64,000 nt of DNA from Longitalea arenae (lineage in GTDB: Bacteria; Bacteroidota; Bacteroidia; Chitinophagales; Chitinophagaceae): NCBI RefSeq assembly GCF_016924755.1, contig NZ_JAFFJX010000001.1, positions 248,001 through 312,000 of the forward strand, read 5' to 3'. This document shows, piece after piece, positions 52,157 through 60,218 of the stretch (positions are counted from its first letter, which is position 1; the number at the start of each line of letters is the position of its first letter). The position numbers and the translations under genes are program-made. Under the pieces are notes generated by a model that worked only from the letters and a program-made list of their open reading frames with translations, did not search any database and had not been told where the DNA came from.

Positions 52157-53998
52157 TCAGCACAGTAACTGTCCGGCTACAAGGTAGCGCCAGTCATAAT
52201 TATCAGCCGCATGGGCCTCAAGCGGCTGAATTTTTTTATGTAAGGCCTGTTCTTTGAGGATCCCCTGTTTAAACAGCTTTCGCTTCGCTTCGATAATATA
52301 TTCCTGCAAGCGGGCATCGTGCATCCATTGCTGCTGGGGTGGTTCAAATCCTATCTTATCTGTTCGCCAGGCGAGGCCGGCCGGCAGTTTTTCTTCCATG
52401 CCTTTCCGTAACAACCATTTGGTATAACCATCCCTGATCTTGAAACTGGCCGGTAAGGAAAACAGGTGCTGTACAAGCTCATGTTGCAGAAAGGGCAGCC
52501 GCACTTCTATGCCAAAAGCCATCGCATTTCTGTCGGCATACCGTAACAATTCTTCCAGTCCGTTAACAAAGGTGTTGTAATAAAGAATATTATTGAGATC
52601 GTCAAAATGGGCAATATCGTAATACGATTCGCCGTACTCGTTAATGAATGCCGGGTCAAGATCGGGCGCCTGCTGCTGCTGGCGGGCCCTTTGGCGTCGC
52701 AGGAACCAGCCCGCATACCCGGGCATGGCCGCTGCCAGTTTATTTTTTACGCCCCAGGGAGCGGTTATGCCACGCGCACGGGCATAACGCAATTCATGCT
52801 GAAGGTTCTTCCTGTTCTCCCTGAACAATTGCTGCCAGTACCAGTGATAATATTTATGATATCCCGCGAGTATTTCATCGGCGCCCTGGCCGTCGAGTAA
52901 AACGGGAACCTGCTGTTGGCGCGCCAATTCATACACATAGTATTGTGCCGCAACGCTGGCCGATTGGAATGGCTCTTCCTGGTGGTAACATATTTTTTCA
53001 AAATCATGGATCACCCCGTCGGCATTGGGTTGAACGGTATAATTTTCTGCACCGTAATGGCCGGCTACTTTTCTGATCCAGGCTGATTCGTCATGTTTGA
53101 ATCCGGGAAATATGGCCGAGAATGTTTTGTATATCCCCGGCGCTATGGATTGAATGCCGGCGAGCACCGAGGAACTGTCGAGGCCACCGCTTAATGAGGT
53201 GCCAATGGGAACATCGCTCCGCAATCTTCTTTGTACCGACAGGCAGAACAATTCATTGAACTGCGTTATTGCCTGCTGGTCGGTCATTGATTCATTCCTG
53301 AAATCAACGTCAATGTTCCAGTACAGCGACCGGCTTAAATGGCGCCCGGGTAGATGGTATTGAAGATATGAACGGGCAGGCAGTTTATTAATACCCATAT
53401 AAAAGGTCTCTTCGCCATTAGCCGGGTTTTGCGTATACCCCAGGGTGAAATAGTTGAAAAGCATTTTTTCATTGATCTGCTTTTCAATACCAGCCGCCCA
53501 AAGGGCTTTCATTTCACTGGCAAACATAAATTGGTCGCCATCGAAATAATAATAAAATGGTTTTTCTCCGAAACGGTCGCGGGCCGCAAACAGGCTTTGT
53601 TCCTGCTCATCCCAAATGGCAAAAGCAAACATGCCATCGAAATATTGCAGGCAGTTTGCCTTGTAACAATCATAAGCTGCCAATATCACTTCCGTGTCAG
53701 ACTGGCTTTGAAACTTATATCCTTTTTGCTGTAAGCAACTTCTTATTTCAGGGTAATTGTAAACTTCTCCATTGTGAACGATCGTGTACCGGTTCAGATA
53801 ATGCATGGGTTGTGCGCCGGCAGGCCCCAGGTCGATAATAGATAAACGGCGATGGCCAAAGCCGGTAGTATGGTTGGCATTGATCCAGCTGGCTTCACCG
53901 TCGGGACCGCGATGGGCGAGCGCCCCGGTCATTTTCTTCAGGTGTTGAACGGATAACAGCTCTTTCTGATCGGTTATAATACCAGCAATGCCACACAT
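52157..53998 (-). CDS. asnB: Asparagine synthetase (glutamine-hydrolysing)
   Basis: This 613-aa enzyme starts MCGIAGIITD, so Cys2 is the glutaminase nucleophile after Met removal; the N-terminal Ntn domain shows ALAHRGPDGEAS, VHNGEVYNYPEIR and YDCYKANCLQYFDGMFAFAIWD. The C-terminal synthetase domain has SGGLDSSS (the P-loop-like ATP motif), then DGQGADEILAGYHKY, FGIEVRLPFLQHEL and WRTDKIGFEPP. It is closest to the AsnB-like enzymes of glycan and surface-polymer clusters as well as primary asparagine synthesis. No neighbouring pathway genes decide which. Confidence 0.95.
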   Translation of the reverse strand: MCGIAGIITDQKELLSVQHLKKMTGALAHRGPDGEASWINANHTTGFGHRRLSIIDLGPAGAQPMHYLNRYTIVHNGEVYNYPEIRSCLQQKGYKFQSQSDTEVILAAYDCYKANCLQYFDGMFAFAIWDEQEQSLFAARDRFGEKPFYYYFDGDQFMFASEMKALWAAGIEKQINEKMLFNYFTLGYTQNPANGEETFYMGINKLPARSYLQYHLPGRHLSRSLYWNIDVDFRNESMTDQQAITQFNELFCLSVQRRLRSDVPIGTSLSGGLDSSSVLAGIQSIAPGIYKTFSAIFPGFKHDESAWIRKVAGHYGAENYTVQPNADGVIHDFEKICYHQEEPFQSASVAAQYYVYELARQQQVPVLLDGQGADEILAGYHKYYHWYWQQLFRENRKNLQHELRYARARGITAPWGVKNKLAAAMPGYAGWFLRRQRARQQQQAPDLDPAFINEYGESYYDIAHFDDLNNILYYNTFVNGLEELLRYADRNAMAFGIEVRLPFLQHELVQHLFSLPASFKIRDGYTKWLLRKGMEEKLPAGLAWRTDKIGFEPPQQQWMHDARLQEYIIEAKRKLFKQGILKEQALHKKIQPLEAHAADNYDWRYLVAGQLLC

Positions 53999-54114
53999 AA
54001 GAACAAGATAAGACTATTTCTGATTTTCGATGTTTCAGGATTTGAGCTATTTCAGTTGAACTACCGATTAACCGCAAAGTCCCGAGATATAGAAACGTCA
54101 AAATCCTGCATTTC

Positions 54115-54756
54115 TTACCAGGTGATAGGCAGATTTGCCCTTACACTGTCCCATTCCATGACCAACTGCATGCCTTTATCGGCCTTTTCAAATTCCATGG
54201 TAAACAGCTCATAGGGGAAACGTGTTTTTACAACCGGGATGGTAAATTTATATTCGTCTTTGGCAGTGTCGATCTTCAGGCCCCAGGTGTACAGATCGCT
54301 GTTCAGTATAACCGTCCAGTTATTTGGCTGGGGAATGCAATAGATAACATAACGGCCTTTCTGTACTTTTTTTTCAGTGATCACCACATCCCTGAAGAAT
54401 TCGATCTCTGAGGCTTCGTTAGCGCCCAGGCGCCAGGGGGAACCATATTGAATGATGTCGCCAAATATAGTACGATGATTTTTTTGCGGCCTGCTGTAAA
54501 TAACGCGGGCGACCAGCGGTTCGGTTACACTGCCCGACATTTTCAGTTTGGGATAATCAACCGGATAATAGGCCATATCCATGGGAGATTTATCCAATCC
54601 AGGCTGCGGATCCTTTTCAACAGGTTTATTGGTAGTTACATTCGGGTTAATGGTTACGGTGTTATCGCTTGAGCCAGCATGCTGATCACAACCCGCCACA
54701 ATAGCTAAAATCCATACTAAACAGCAAAGCTTGGAAAACTGCCTGGTTTGAAACAT
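54115..54756 (-). CDS. DUF2911 lipoprotein
   Basis: This 213-aa protein has a lipoprotein signal (CLVWILAIVAGC-DQHAG). The DUF2911 domain contains RVIYSRPQKNHRTIFGDIIQYGSPWRLGANEASEIEFFRDVVITEKKVQKGRYVIYCIPQPNNWTVILN. It sits 4 nt downstream of a second DUF2911 gene with the same core, so the pair is operonic and arose by duplication. DUF2911 proteins are exported beta-sandwich proteins of unknown role. Confidence 0.9.
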   Translation of the reverse strand: MFQTRQFSKLCCLVWILAIVAGCDQHAGSSDNTVTINPNVTTNKPVEKDPQPGLDKSPMDMAYYPVDYPKLKMSGSVTEPLVARVIYSRPQKNHRTIFGDIIQYGSPWRLGANEASEIEFFRDVVITEKKVQKGRYVIYCIPQPNNWTVILNSDLYTWGLKIDTAKDEYKFTIPVVKTRFPYELFTMEFEKADKGMQLVMEWDSVRANLPITW

Positions 54757-54760
54757 GATG

Positions 54761-55330
54761 TTATTTTATAAAGGTGATCGGCAAAGTGGCTTTTACATTG
54801 TCCCAGGCCATGATCATATTGGCTCCGGAATCGGTTTTATCGAAAAGCAATGTAAAGGCCTCGATGGGTTCCTGTTGTTTTTCCAGTTTTACCTCCGTGC
54901 GCAACACATCCTTTTTGTCGTCGTACTGAAAAGCGCCCCAAATATCGGTTTCTCTGTTAAAGATCAGCGTCCATTTATCCTGATAGGGGATGGCATACAG
55001 GCTGTACCTGCCCTTTTTAAGGCGGGCATTATCAATTTTTACATCTTTATACAGTTCAATTTCAGTGCATTCGTTGGCGCCCAGCCGCCAGATCTGTCCA
55101 TATTCGATGAGGTCGCCAAATACGCTGCGGCCGTTTTTTTGCGGCCTGCTGTATAAAACCCGCGCTAACAACGGTTCTGTGGCTTTATTCTGGATCTTTA
55201 AAATTGGAAAATTAACCGGAAAATAACTCACGTCCATCGGCGATTTGTCCAATGCCGGCGCTTTGAACTGGGCATCTACGGTTGCGGAGATCATGGTTAA
55301 TCCAATAAACAAAACCACCAACTGCTTCAT
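54761..55330 (-). CDS. DUF2911 secreted protein
   Basis: This 189-aa paralogue of the 54115 product has signal MKQLVVLFIGLTMISATVDAQ and no lipobox. RVLYSRPQKNGRSVFGDLIEYGQIWRLGANECTEIELYKDVKIDNARLKKGRYSLYAIPYQDKWTLIFN matches DUF2911. It is upstream of, and transcribed with, the lipoprotein version. Function unknown. Confidence 0.9.
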   Translation of the reverse strand: MKQLVVLFIGLTMISATVDAQFKAPALDKSPMDVSYFPVNFPILKIQNKATEPLLARVLYSRPQKNGRSVFGDLIEYGQIWRLGANECTEIELYKDVKIDNARLKKGRYSLYAIPYQDKWTLIFNRETDIWGAFQYDDKKDVLRTEVKLEKQQEPIEAFTLLFDKTDSGANMIMAWDNVKATLPITFIK

Positions 55331-55420
55331 CTTCGTAATATTTTAGGTGTAAGACGGCATCATACACGTAATGCGTTGTATGGCCACCGGCCTCCAGCGC
55401 AAGCGTTTGTAATTAATCGG

Positions 55421-55428
55421 CAAAAATA
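55421..55428 (-). promoter_or_regulatory. -7 promoter element of the DUF2911 pair
   Basis: On the minus strand this reads TATTTTTG, fitting TAnnTTTG, 90 nt before the start codon at 55330. No firm -33 TTG was found. Confidence 0.35.
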
Positions 55429-55531
55429 AAAGTTAACAGGATTCGCTGCTAACACTTTGTACTCATTAAACGATCGGGAAAGAAAAATTCCTTCGGCGTG
55501 AATAAGTTTTTAAAAGATTTTAACCCCTGCT

Positions 55532-56116
55532 TTACATTTTTTCTAATGTATTCAAGGTGAAGCGATGCAGGGCGGGAAAGAAATCTGCATAGTACTGCTG
55601 CAGCTTGTGATAATTGTCTTCAAATAATTTAAAAGCTGTTTGGCTATCTGTTAAATATTGCGACCGGTGTACCACGCCGGCAAAACTGCGCTCTATGCCC
55701 GACCGGTTGCGATAATTATAGAGCCAGTTATATTGCTTCATATAGGGGAATACCTGCTTGAAAGGTTCGGGAAATACATCCCGGTATTTATCCAGCGACA
55801 GATATACCTGTTGAGAGAATTCCTGTAAGGAATCGTCGGTAAATTGCTGCCAGTCGTTGGCCAGAAAATGATCATAGCTTACGTCAATAAAAGCAGCGCT
55901 ATATAAACGGTAATATGGTTTGAAGATGATCTTCGCCTCTCTTGTAGCCGGATGTTCATCAGTAAAAGAATCAATGGCGCGGTGCAGTAAAATTCCCTTC
56001 CGTACATCATCCGGAAACTGGTTCACCTGCTTTCCTTTTACAAAATCACCCAACAGGTTGCCGGCCAAAATGGCTGGTTGGTTGAAAGATAAATATGCGT
56101 GCGCCAGGTAGTTCAA
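55532..56116 (-). CDS. acpH: Acyl carrier protein phosphodiesterase-like protein
   Basis: This 194-aa protein starts MNYLAHAYLSFNQPAILAGNLLGDFVKGKQVNQFPDDVRKGILLHRAIDSFTDEHPATREAKIIF, the AcpH signature (GNLLGDFVKG, LHRxIDxFTDxHP). It is predicted to remove 4'-phosphopantetheine from holo-ACP, an HD-like metal-dependent phosphodiesterase. Length is normal. It is monocistronic by spacing. Confidence 0.93.
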   Translation of the reverse strand: MNYLAHAYLSFNQPAILAGNLLGDFVKGKQVNQFPDDVRKGILLHRAIDSFTDEHPATREAKIIFKPYYRLYSAAFIDVSYDHFLANDWQQFTDDSLQEFSQQVYLSLDKYRDVFPEPFKQVFPYMKQYNWLYNYRNRSGIERSFAGVVHRSQYLTDSQTAFKLFEDNYHKLQQYYADFFPALHRFTLNTLEKM

Positions 56117-56404
56117 AGGCTATGATTTGTTAGTATGACAATATAATGTTTTACGGCGGGTTTACGCAGAAAAAACAGAAAAAAGAACAAATAATATCCA
56201 GCATTTTCAGGCTGCCTCGTTTCCACAATTCCATTTTAACGATCGGTTAACCTGGTTTTATGAATTTTTTAAACTTTCACATACAACCCTTTGCCAGCTT
56301 CAGTTTGGCTCAAGTTTGTAACAATCGTGATCCGGTTTTGTTTAATGTGTTTGAACGATGCACGCCATTAGTCATAATTTTCGTGGCCGAAGTGTAACCT
56401 CTTT

Positions 56405-56412
56405 TACTTTTG
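56405..56412 (+). promoter_or_regulatory. -7 element before the truncated PepSY-like copy
   Basis: TACTTTTG is identical to the -7 box of paralogue C at 51607-51614. Here it is 50 nt before the ATG at 56463. The -33 position has no TTG. Confidence 0.5.
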
Positions 56413-56462
56413 TGTCGACTAATCAATAAAGCAACAGCATTAGTCACTTAAAAAGTATAGCC

Positions 56463-56537
56463 ATGAAAAAGTTTTTAGCTTCGTTTATAGCAGCATGTAA
56501 GCCCCGTTGCTCAATAAATGAGTCCCCGAAAACATAA
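56463..56537 (+). pseudogene. Truncated PepSY-like gene start (remnant)
   Basis: The leader AAAAAGTATAGCC and the start MKKFLASFIAA match the leaders and signal peptides of the PepSY-like paralogues, but the frame runs into CKPRCSINESPKT and stops after 24 codons. No other frame continues the family sequence. I read this as a gene that lost its body, leaving promoter, leader and half a signal peptide upstream of the intact copy at 56710. It could alternatively be a short leader peptide. Confidence 0.5.
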
Positions 56538-56709
56538 TTTAAAAAAGATCCTTCCAGTACCTGTAACAATTGTAGGAAAGCTGCTACATATAATTCATAC
56601 CTCTTAAAACAATAATTTAAAAAATTAAGATCAACCGGGCTGGCGTCCATATAGCCAGGATGCATCATATTGCCTGGTATCAATTAAATCAAAAGCAAAC
56701 ATTAGCATC

Positions 56710-57165
56710 ATGAAAAACAAAATTCTCCTAGGCGTATTTATTTTTATAACCGCCATCAGCAGTGCATTTGCCAACGGTAATGAAGAAGTAAGTGACAAAA
56801 TCCTTAAGTCATTCCAAAAAGATTTCGCTGGTGCACAGCATGTGCAATGGGTTAGTGCAAAAGATTACGTAAAAGTCACTTTTACATTGAATGAGCAGGT
56901 TGTGTATGCCTATTATTCGCAGGAAGGCCAGTTGTTGGGTGTAACCCGTAATATACTTTCCAGCCAGCTGCCCATGAATCTGCTTACCGATGTTAAGAAA
57001 AATTACAGTAAATACTGGATCACCGATCTTTTTGAAATAGCCAATAATAATGAGAATGTGTATTACCTCACCCTCGAGAACAGTGATCACAAGGTAATAT
57101 TGAAGTCGAATGGCAATTTCGGCTGGGACACTTTTAAAAAGGAAAAGAAACAAGTTGATAACTAA
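56710..57165 (+). CDS. Small secreted PepSY-like protein, paralogue D
   Basis: This 151-aa protein has signal MKNKILLGVFIFITAISSAFA. Mature part: KILKSFQKDFAGAQHVQWVSAKDYVKVTFTLNEQVVYAYYSQEGQLLGVTRNILSSQLPMNLLTDVKKNYSKYWITDLFEI and VYYLTLENSDHKVILKSNGNF. The pattern matches paralogue C (51645) best. Its own promoter is not obvious; the -7 box and remnant at 56405-56537 may supply a long leader. Followed by a hairpin at 57201. Function unknown. Confidence 0.78.
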   Translation: MKNKILLGVFIFITAISSAFANGNEEVSDKILKSFQKDFAGAQHVQWVSAKDYVKVTFTLNEQVVYAYYSQEGQLLGVTRNILSSQLPMNLLTDVKKNYSKYWITDLFEIANNNENVYYLTLENSDHKVILKSNGNFGWDTFKKEKKQVDN

Positions 57166-57200
57166 GGTTTTTCTTATAGTTGGTTTTAGTTGGAAAGAAA

Positions 57201-57224
57201 AGGCTCCTGATTTTTCAGGGGCCT
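57201..57224 (+). terminator. Hairpin after PepSY-like paralogue D
   Basis: AGGCTCCTGA (57201-57210) pairs with TCAGGGGCCT (57215-57224), one G-T pair, 4-nt loop, followed only by TAATTG. A weak intrinsic terminator. Confidence 0.55.
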
Positions 57225-57383
57225 TAATTGTTGGTAGCCGGTTTTTTGGCCTAAGTTTCCTGGAATTCAAGTTCCAGGTATATAGGACTGTTTGTGGCCA
57301 GGGTTAAATTACAGACCGTGAAGCCGAACCTTATAAGCTGTAACCTGTTCCCGGTTTGCCTTTTGCCAATTGTCCCTTGTCTA

Positions 57384-57414
57384 TTGCCAATTGATTCCTG
57401 ATTCCCTACCTTTG
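57384..57414 (+). promoter_or_regulatory. Promoter of the deoxyhypusine synthase-like gene
   Basis: TTG (57384-57386), a 20-nt spacer and TACCTTTG (57407-57414) match the consensus; the ATG at 57434 follows after 19 nt. The -33 box lies within a TTGCCAATTG-type repetitive stretch (57364-57405). Confidence 0.75.
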
Positions 57415-57433
57415 CCGCCACAAAAAAACTACC

Positions 57434-58408
57434 ATGAGCAAAGGTCCCATTTCGCAATTCATACAGCATCATTACCGGCATTTCAATGCAGCTGCGCTGG
57501 TAGATGCTGCTAAAGGATATGAAACCCATTTACTGGAAGGTGGAAAAATGATGGTTACGCTGGCTGGTGCTATGAGCACGGCTGAACTGGGTGTTTCATT
57601 GGCCGAAATGATCCGTCAGGATAAAGTGCATATTATCAGCTGCACCGGCGCCAACCTCGAGGAAGATATCATGAACCTGGTGGCTCATGACCATTATAAA
57701 CGTATTCCCAATTACCGCGACCTTACCCCGCAGCAGGAATGGGAATTACTGGAGCAGGGCTTGAACCGCGTTACCGATACCTGCATACCAGAAGAAGAGG
57801 CTTTTCGCAGTATTCAGCATAATATAGTTAAACTGTGGAAAGATGCCGATGCCAATGGTGAGCGTTATTTTCCGCATGAGTTCATGTATAAACTCTTATT
57901 GAGTAAGGTAATGGAAAAAAATTACCAGATCAATACGAAAGACAGCTGGATGATCGCAGCTGCCGAAAAGAACCTGCCCATTGTGGTGGGCGGCTGGGAA
58001 GACAGCACGCTGGGTAATATTTTCGCTTCCTATGTAATTAAAAATGAGATCAAGGCTAGTACCATGAAGAGTGGTATTGAGTATATGGTATGGCTGGCCG
58101 ACTGGTACCGGAACAACAGTGCGGGTAAGGGCGTAGGCTTCTTCCAGATCGGGGGTGGCATTGCCGGTGATTTCCCCATCTGCGTGGTGCCAATGATGTA
58201 CCAGGACCTGGAATGGCATGATGTTCCTTTCTGGAACTATTTCTGCCAGATCTCCGACTCTACCACATCCTACGGTTCGTATTCCGGCGCGGTTCCCAAT
58301 GAAAAGATCACCTGGGGTAAACTGGATATCAATACCCCTAAATACATCGTGGAAAGTGACGCTACCATTGTAGCGCCGCTGATTTTCGCCTATGTATTAG
58401 GTTGGTAA
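57434..58408 (+). CDS. Deoxyhypusine synthase-family protein
   Basis: This 324-aa protein has the DHS-fold NAD-binding motifs SCTGANLEEDIMNLVAHDHY and WLADWYRNNSAGKG...FFQIGGGIAGDFPICVVPMM, ending in SGAVPNEKITWGKLD and ESDATIVAPLIFAY, the DHS active-site region (compare SGARPDEAVSWGK in eukaryotic enzymes). Where eukaryotic DHS has the catalytic Lys (GGGVVKHHI), this protein reads GGGIAGDFP, a Gly at residue 245. Bacteria have no eIF5A to modify; some bacterial homologues make homospermidine or related polyamines. A polyamine role is inferred, not shown. Monocistronic, with promoter and terminator. Confidence 0.88.
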   Translation: MSKGPISQFIQHHYRHFNAAALVDAAKGYETHLLEGGKMMVTLAGAMSTAELGVSLAEMIRQDKVHIISCTGANLEEDIMNLVAHDHYKRIPNYRDLTPQQEWELLEQGLNRVTDTCIPEEEAFRSIQHNIVKLWKDADANGERYFPHEFMYKLLLSKVMEKNYQINTKDSWMIAAAEKNLPIVVGGWEDSTLGNIFASYVIKNEIKASTMKSGIEYMVWLADWYRNNSAGKGVGFFQIGGGIAGDFPICVVPMMYQDLEWHDVPFWNYFCQISDSTTSYGSYSGAVPNEKITWGKLDINTPKYIVESDATIVAPLIFAYVLGW

Positions 58409-58429
58409 AATAACTTACTGGTCAATGGG

Positions 58430-58455
58430 GCCTCCCCTCGGGGAGGCTTTTTTAT
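58430..58455 (+). terminator. Rho-independent terminator
   Basis: GCCTCCCC (58430-58437) and GGGGAGGC (58440-58447) form a tight stem, probably with a 4-nt loop and 7 bp paired, followed by a T-run. Confidence 0.88.
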
Positions 58456-58600
58456 TTGTACTGCAAACTCGCCAAATATAGCCGAAATAGCAAATAACAC
58501 TGACGTGGCGCGGGATAAGGCATTTGCAAAAACGGCCCCGCAATAGCAGAGCCGTTTTTAGAAATTTATCGAAGACTTAAGCTTGCGTAATTCCAAAAAT

Positions 58601-58647
58601 CGCAAAATCGCAAAATCTCAAAATCTCAAAATCCCAAAATCCAAAAT
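58601..58647. repeat. CGCAAAAT-type 8-bp word array
   Basis: Five 8-mers in perfect register (CGCAAAAT twice, CTCAAAAT twice, CCCAAAAT) and one 7-mer, ending four bases before the rpiB stop codon. The words recur, in an inverted pair, at 63664-63725. Confidence 0.8.
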
Positions 58648-58650
58648 CGC

Positions 58651-59097
58651 CTAAACGCAGGCTATTTTGTTAACCCTTGTCTGGTGACGGCCGCCTTCAA
58701 ATGGGGTGGCGATAAAGATCTCCAGCATTTGTTTGGCATATTCCAGCGACACAAAACGGGCAGGAATACAAATCACGTTGGCATCATTATGCTGGCGGAT
58801 CAACCTGGCTACTTCTGTTTCAAACGACAAACCGGCCCGGATGCCCTGGTGTTTATTGGCGGTGATACAAACCCCGTTAGCGCTTCCGCATAGTAAAATA
58901 CCAAATGCCGCTTCACCTTTTTCAACTGATTCGGCAACGGGATGCGCATAATCGGGATAATCAACCGATTTATTGACATCAACGCCTTTGTCGCTAACCT
59001 GATAGCCTTTTTCCGTTAACCATTTTACAATAGCTTCTTTATACTCAAATCCGGCATGATCGCTACCGATAGCTATTGGTTTTGAGAGATCGAACAT
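58651..59097 (-). CDS. rpiB: Ribose-5-phosphate isomerase B
   Basis: This 148-aa protein starts MFDLSKPIAIGSDHAGFEYKEAIVKWL, with DKGVDVNKSVDYPDYAHPVAESV, ILLCGSANGVCITANKHQGIRAG (catalytic Cys region) and NDANVICIPARFV, all RpiB/LacAB signatures. It interconverts ribose-5-phosphate and ribulose-5-phosphate. It follows tatC after 41 nt on the same strand, so the two are probably co-transcribed from the promoter at 60034-60063. Confidence 0.96.
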   Translation of the reverse strand: MFDLSKPIAIGSDHAGFEYKEAIVKWLTEKGYQVSDKGVDVNKSVDYPDYAHPVAESVEKGEAAFGILLCGSANGVCITANKHQGIRAGLSFETEVARLIRQHNDANVICIPARFVSLEYAKQMLEIFIATPFEGGRHQTRVNKIACV

Positions 59098-59138
59098 ATA
59101 TTGTTTATATTAACTATTTATACGGTTATCTATAGCTT

Positions 59139-59996
59139 TTATTGCCAGTTATCCTCTTCTTCCTGTTCCTTTTTGTACACGCGTTTAGAAACGATGATGC
59201 TTAATTCATATAAGAACACCAGCGGTAAAAATACGATCATCTGGCTGGTCCAGTCAGGCGAAGGGGTAATGATCGCCGCTATCATCAGGATCGCTACATA
59301 GGCGTATTTGCGGTAGGTGCTAAGGAACTGCGGTGTAATTAAGCCCACTTTTGTCAAAACATAAGACAGCACGGGCAGTTCAAACGCAATACCGCAGCCC
59401 AGGATGATATTCACCAGGTTATCGATGTAATCGCCCAGCGCAGGTTTGTATTCATACAGCTGCGATTTACCCAGGGTAAAATTGGCCAGAAAATTAAAAG
59501 TAAAGGGGCCCAGCACAAAATAACCAAAGGCGGCTCCCAGGAAGAAACAGAGGCTAACAAAGAAGATAGCGTTGCGGGAGTATTTCAATTCCTTGGGTGA
59601 TAAGGCCGGTTTTACGAACTTCCAGAACTCCCAGAAAATGTAAGGAAAGGCAAATATGAACCCGCCGATGATGCCAATTTGAATGGCCGACATAAAGGGT
59701 CCGCTAACCGTATTACCCAGTAATTTATACCCGGGTGGAATAGGGGGCATACAAAGCGCATCTCCGATATGCAGGAAATGGCTGAAGTCGCATAGTACCC
59801 GGTACGACACGAAATTATTGCGTACAGGTCCCATTACCACATTATCAAATACCCAGTCGATATTGATAAAAATTACTATTGCCGCCACTAATATGGCCAG
59901 CACAGACCGCATGATGTGCCAGCGTAGTTCCTCGAGATGATCGATAAAGGTCATCTCGCTATCATTACTCCTTCTTTCTAAAAAGGTCATCGCCAT
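59139..59996 (-). CDS. tatC: Twin-arginine translocase subunit TatC
   Basis: This 285-aa membrane protein has six hydrophobic segments. MTFIDHLEELRWHIMRSVLAI is the TatC N-terminal motif (HLEELR) and FAFPYIFWEFWKFVKPALSPKELKY follows TM2; LGCGIAFELPVLSYVLTKVGLI and RKYAYVAILMIAAIITPSPDWTSQM complete the pattern. It binds the twin-arginine signal and assembles the export pore; no tatA/B is in the window. The DsrE-like protein at 2798 is a likely client. Confidence 0.97.
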   Translation of the reverse strand: MAMTFLERRSNDSEMTFIDHLEELRWHIMRSVLAILVAAIVIFINIDWVFDNVVMGPVRNNFVSYRVLCDFSHFLHIGDALCMPPIPPGYKLLGNTVSGPFMSAIQIGIIGGFIFAFPYIFWEFWKFVKPALSPKELKYSRNAIFFVSLCFFLGAAFGYFVLGPFTFNFLANFTLGKSQLYEYKPALGDYIDNLVNIILGCGIAFELPVLSYVLTKVGLITPQFLSTYRKYAYVAILMIAAIITPSPDWTSQMIVFLPLVFLYELSIIVSKRVYKKEQEEEDNWQ

Positions 59997-60033
59997 AGGA
60001 TCGCATAAGTTCTGAAAAATAGTAAAAGCGGGG

Positions 60034-60063
60034 CAAATTTAAGGCTTATCAAATTGGAATCAA
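60034..60063 (-). promoter_or_regulatory. tatC-rpiB promoter
   Basis: On the minus strand TTG (60061-60063), a 19-nt spacer and TAAATTTG (60034-60041) match the Bacteroidota consensus, 37 nt before the start at 59996. Confidence 0.75.
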
Positions 60064-60218
60064 CAGAAAGCTTGTTAAGGGACTGAAATGATCAGTGGAA
60101 AGGCAGGGTGCTTGGAAATGATTTACTTGTGAAATTTAAGATAAACGGAGGGCAGATTCCCGGTTTGCAGGAGGCAGCTGGCGGACTTGTTTTGTTTGCC
60201 GGCCGTTGTTGGATCGTA

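Larger units (their letters stand above)
56117..56709 (+). other. 0.6-kb region with truncated PepSY-like start
   Basis: Contents: TACTTTTG -7 box (56405-56412), GACTAAT/ATTAGTC inverted repeat (56417-56423, 56439-56445), the truncated frame 56463-56537, then about 170 bp with no gene before the intact paralogue at 56710. Confidence 0.6.

Noticed and set aside
58601-58647. Short regular repeats as a possible CRISPR array
   Set aside because: Repeat units of 7-9 bp with no spacers and no cas genes anywhere in the window.
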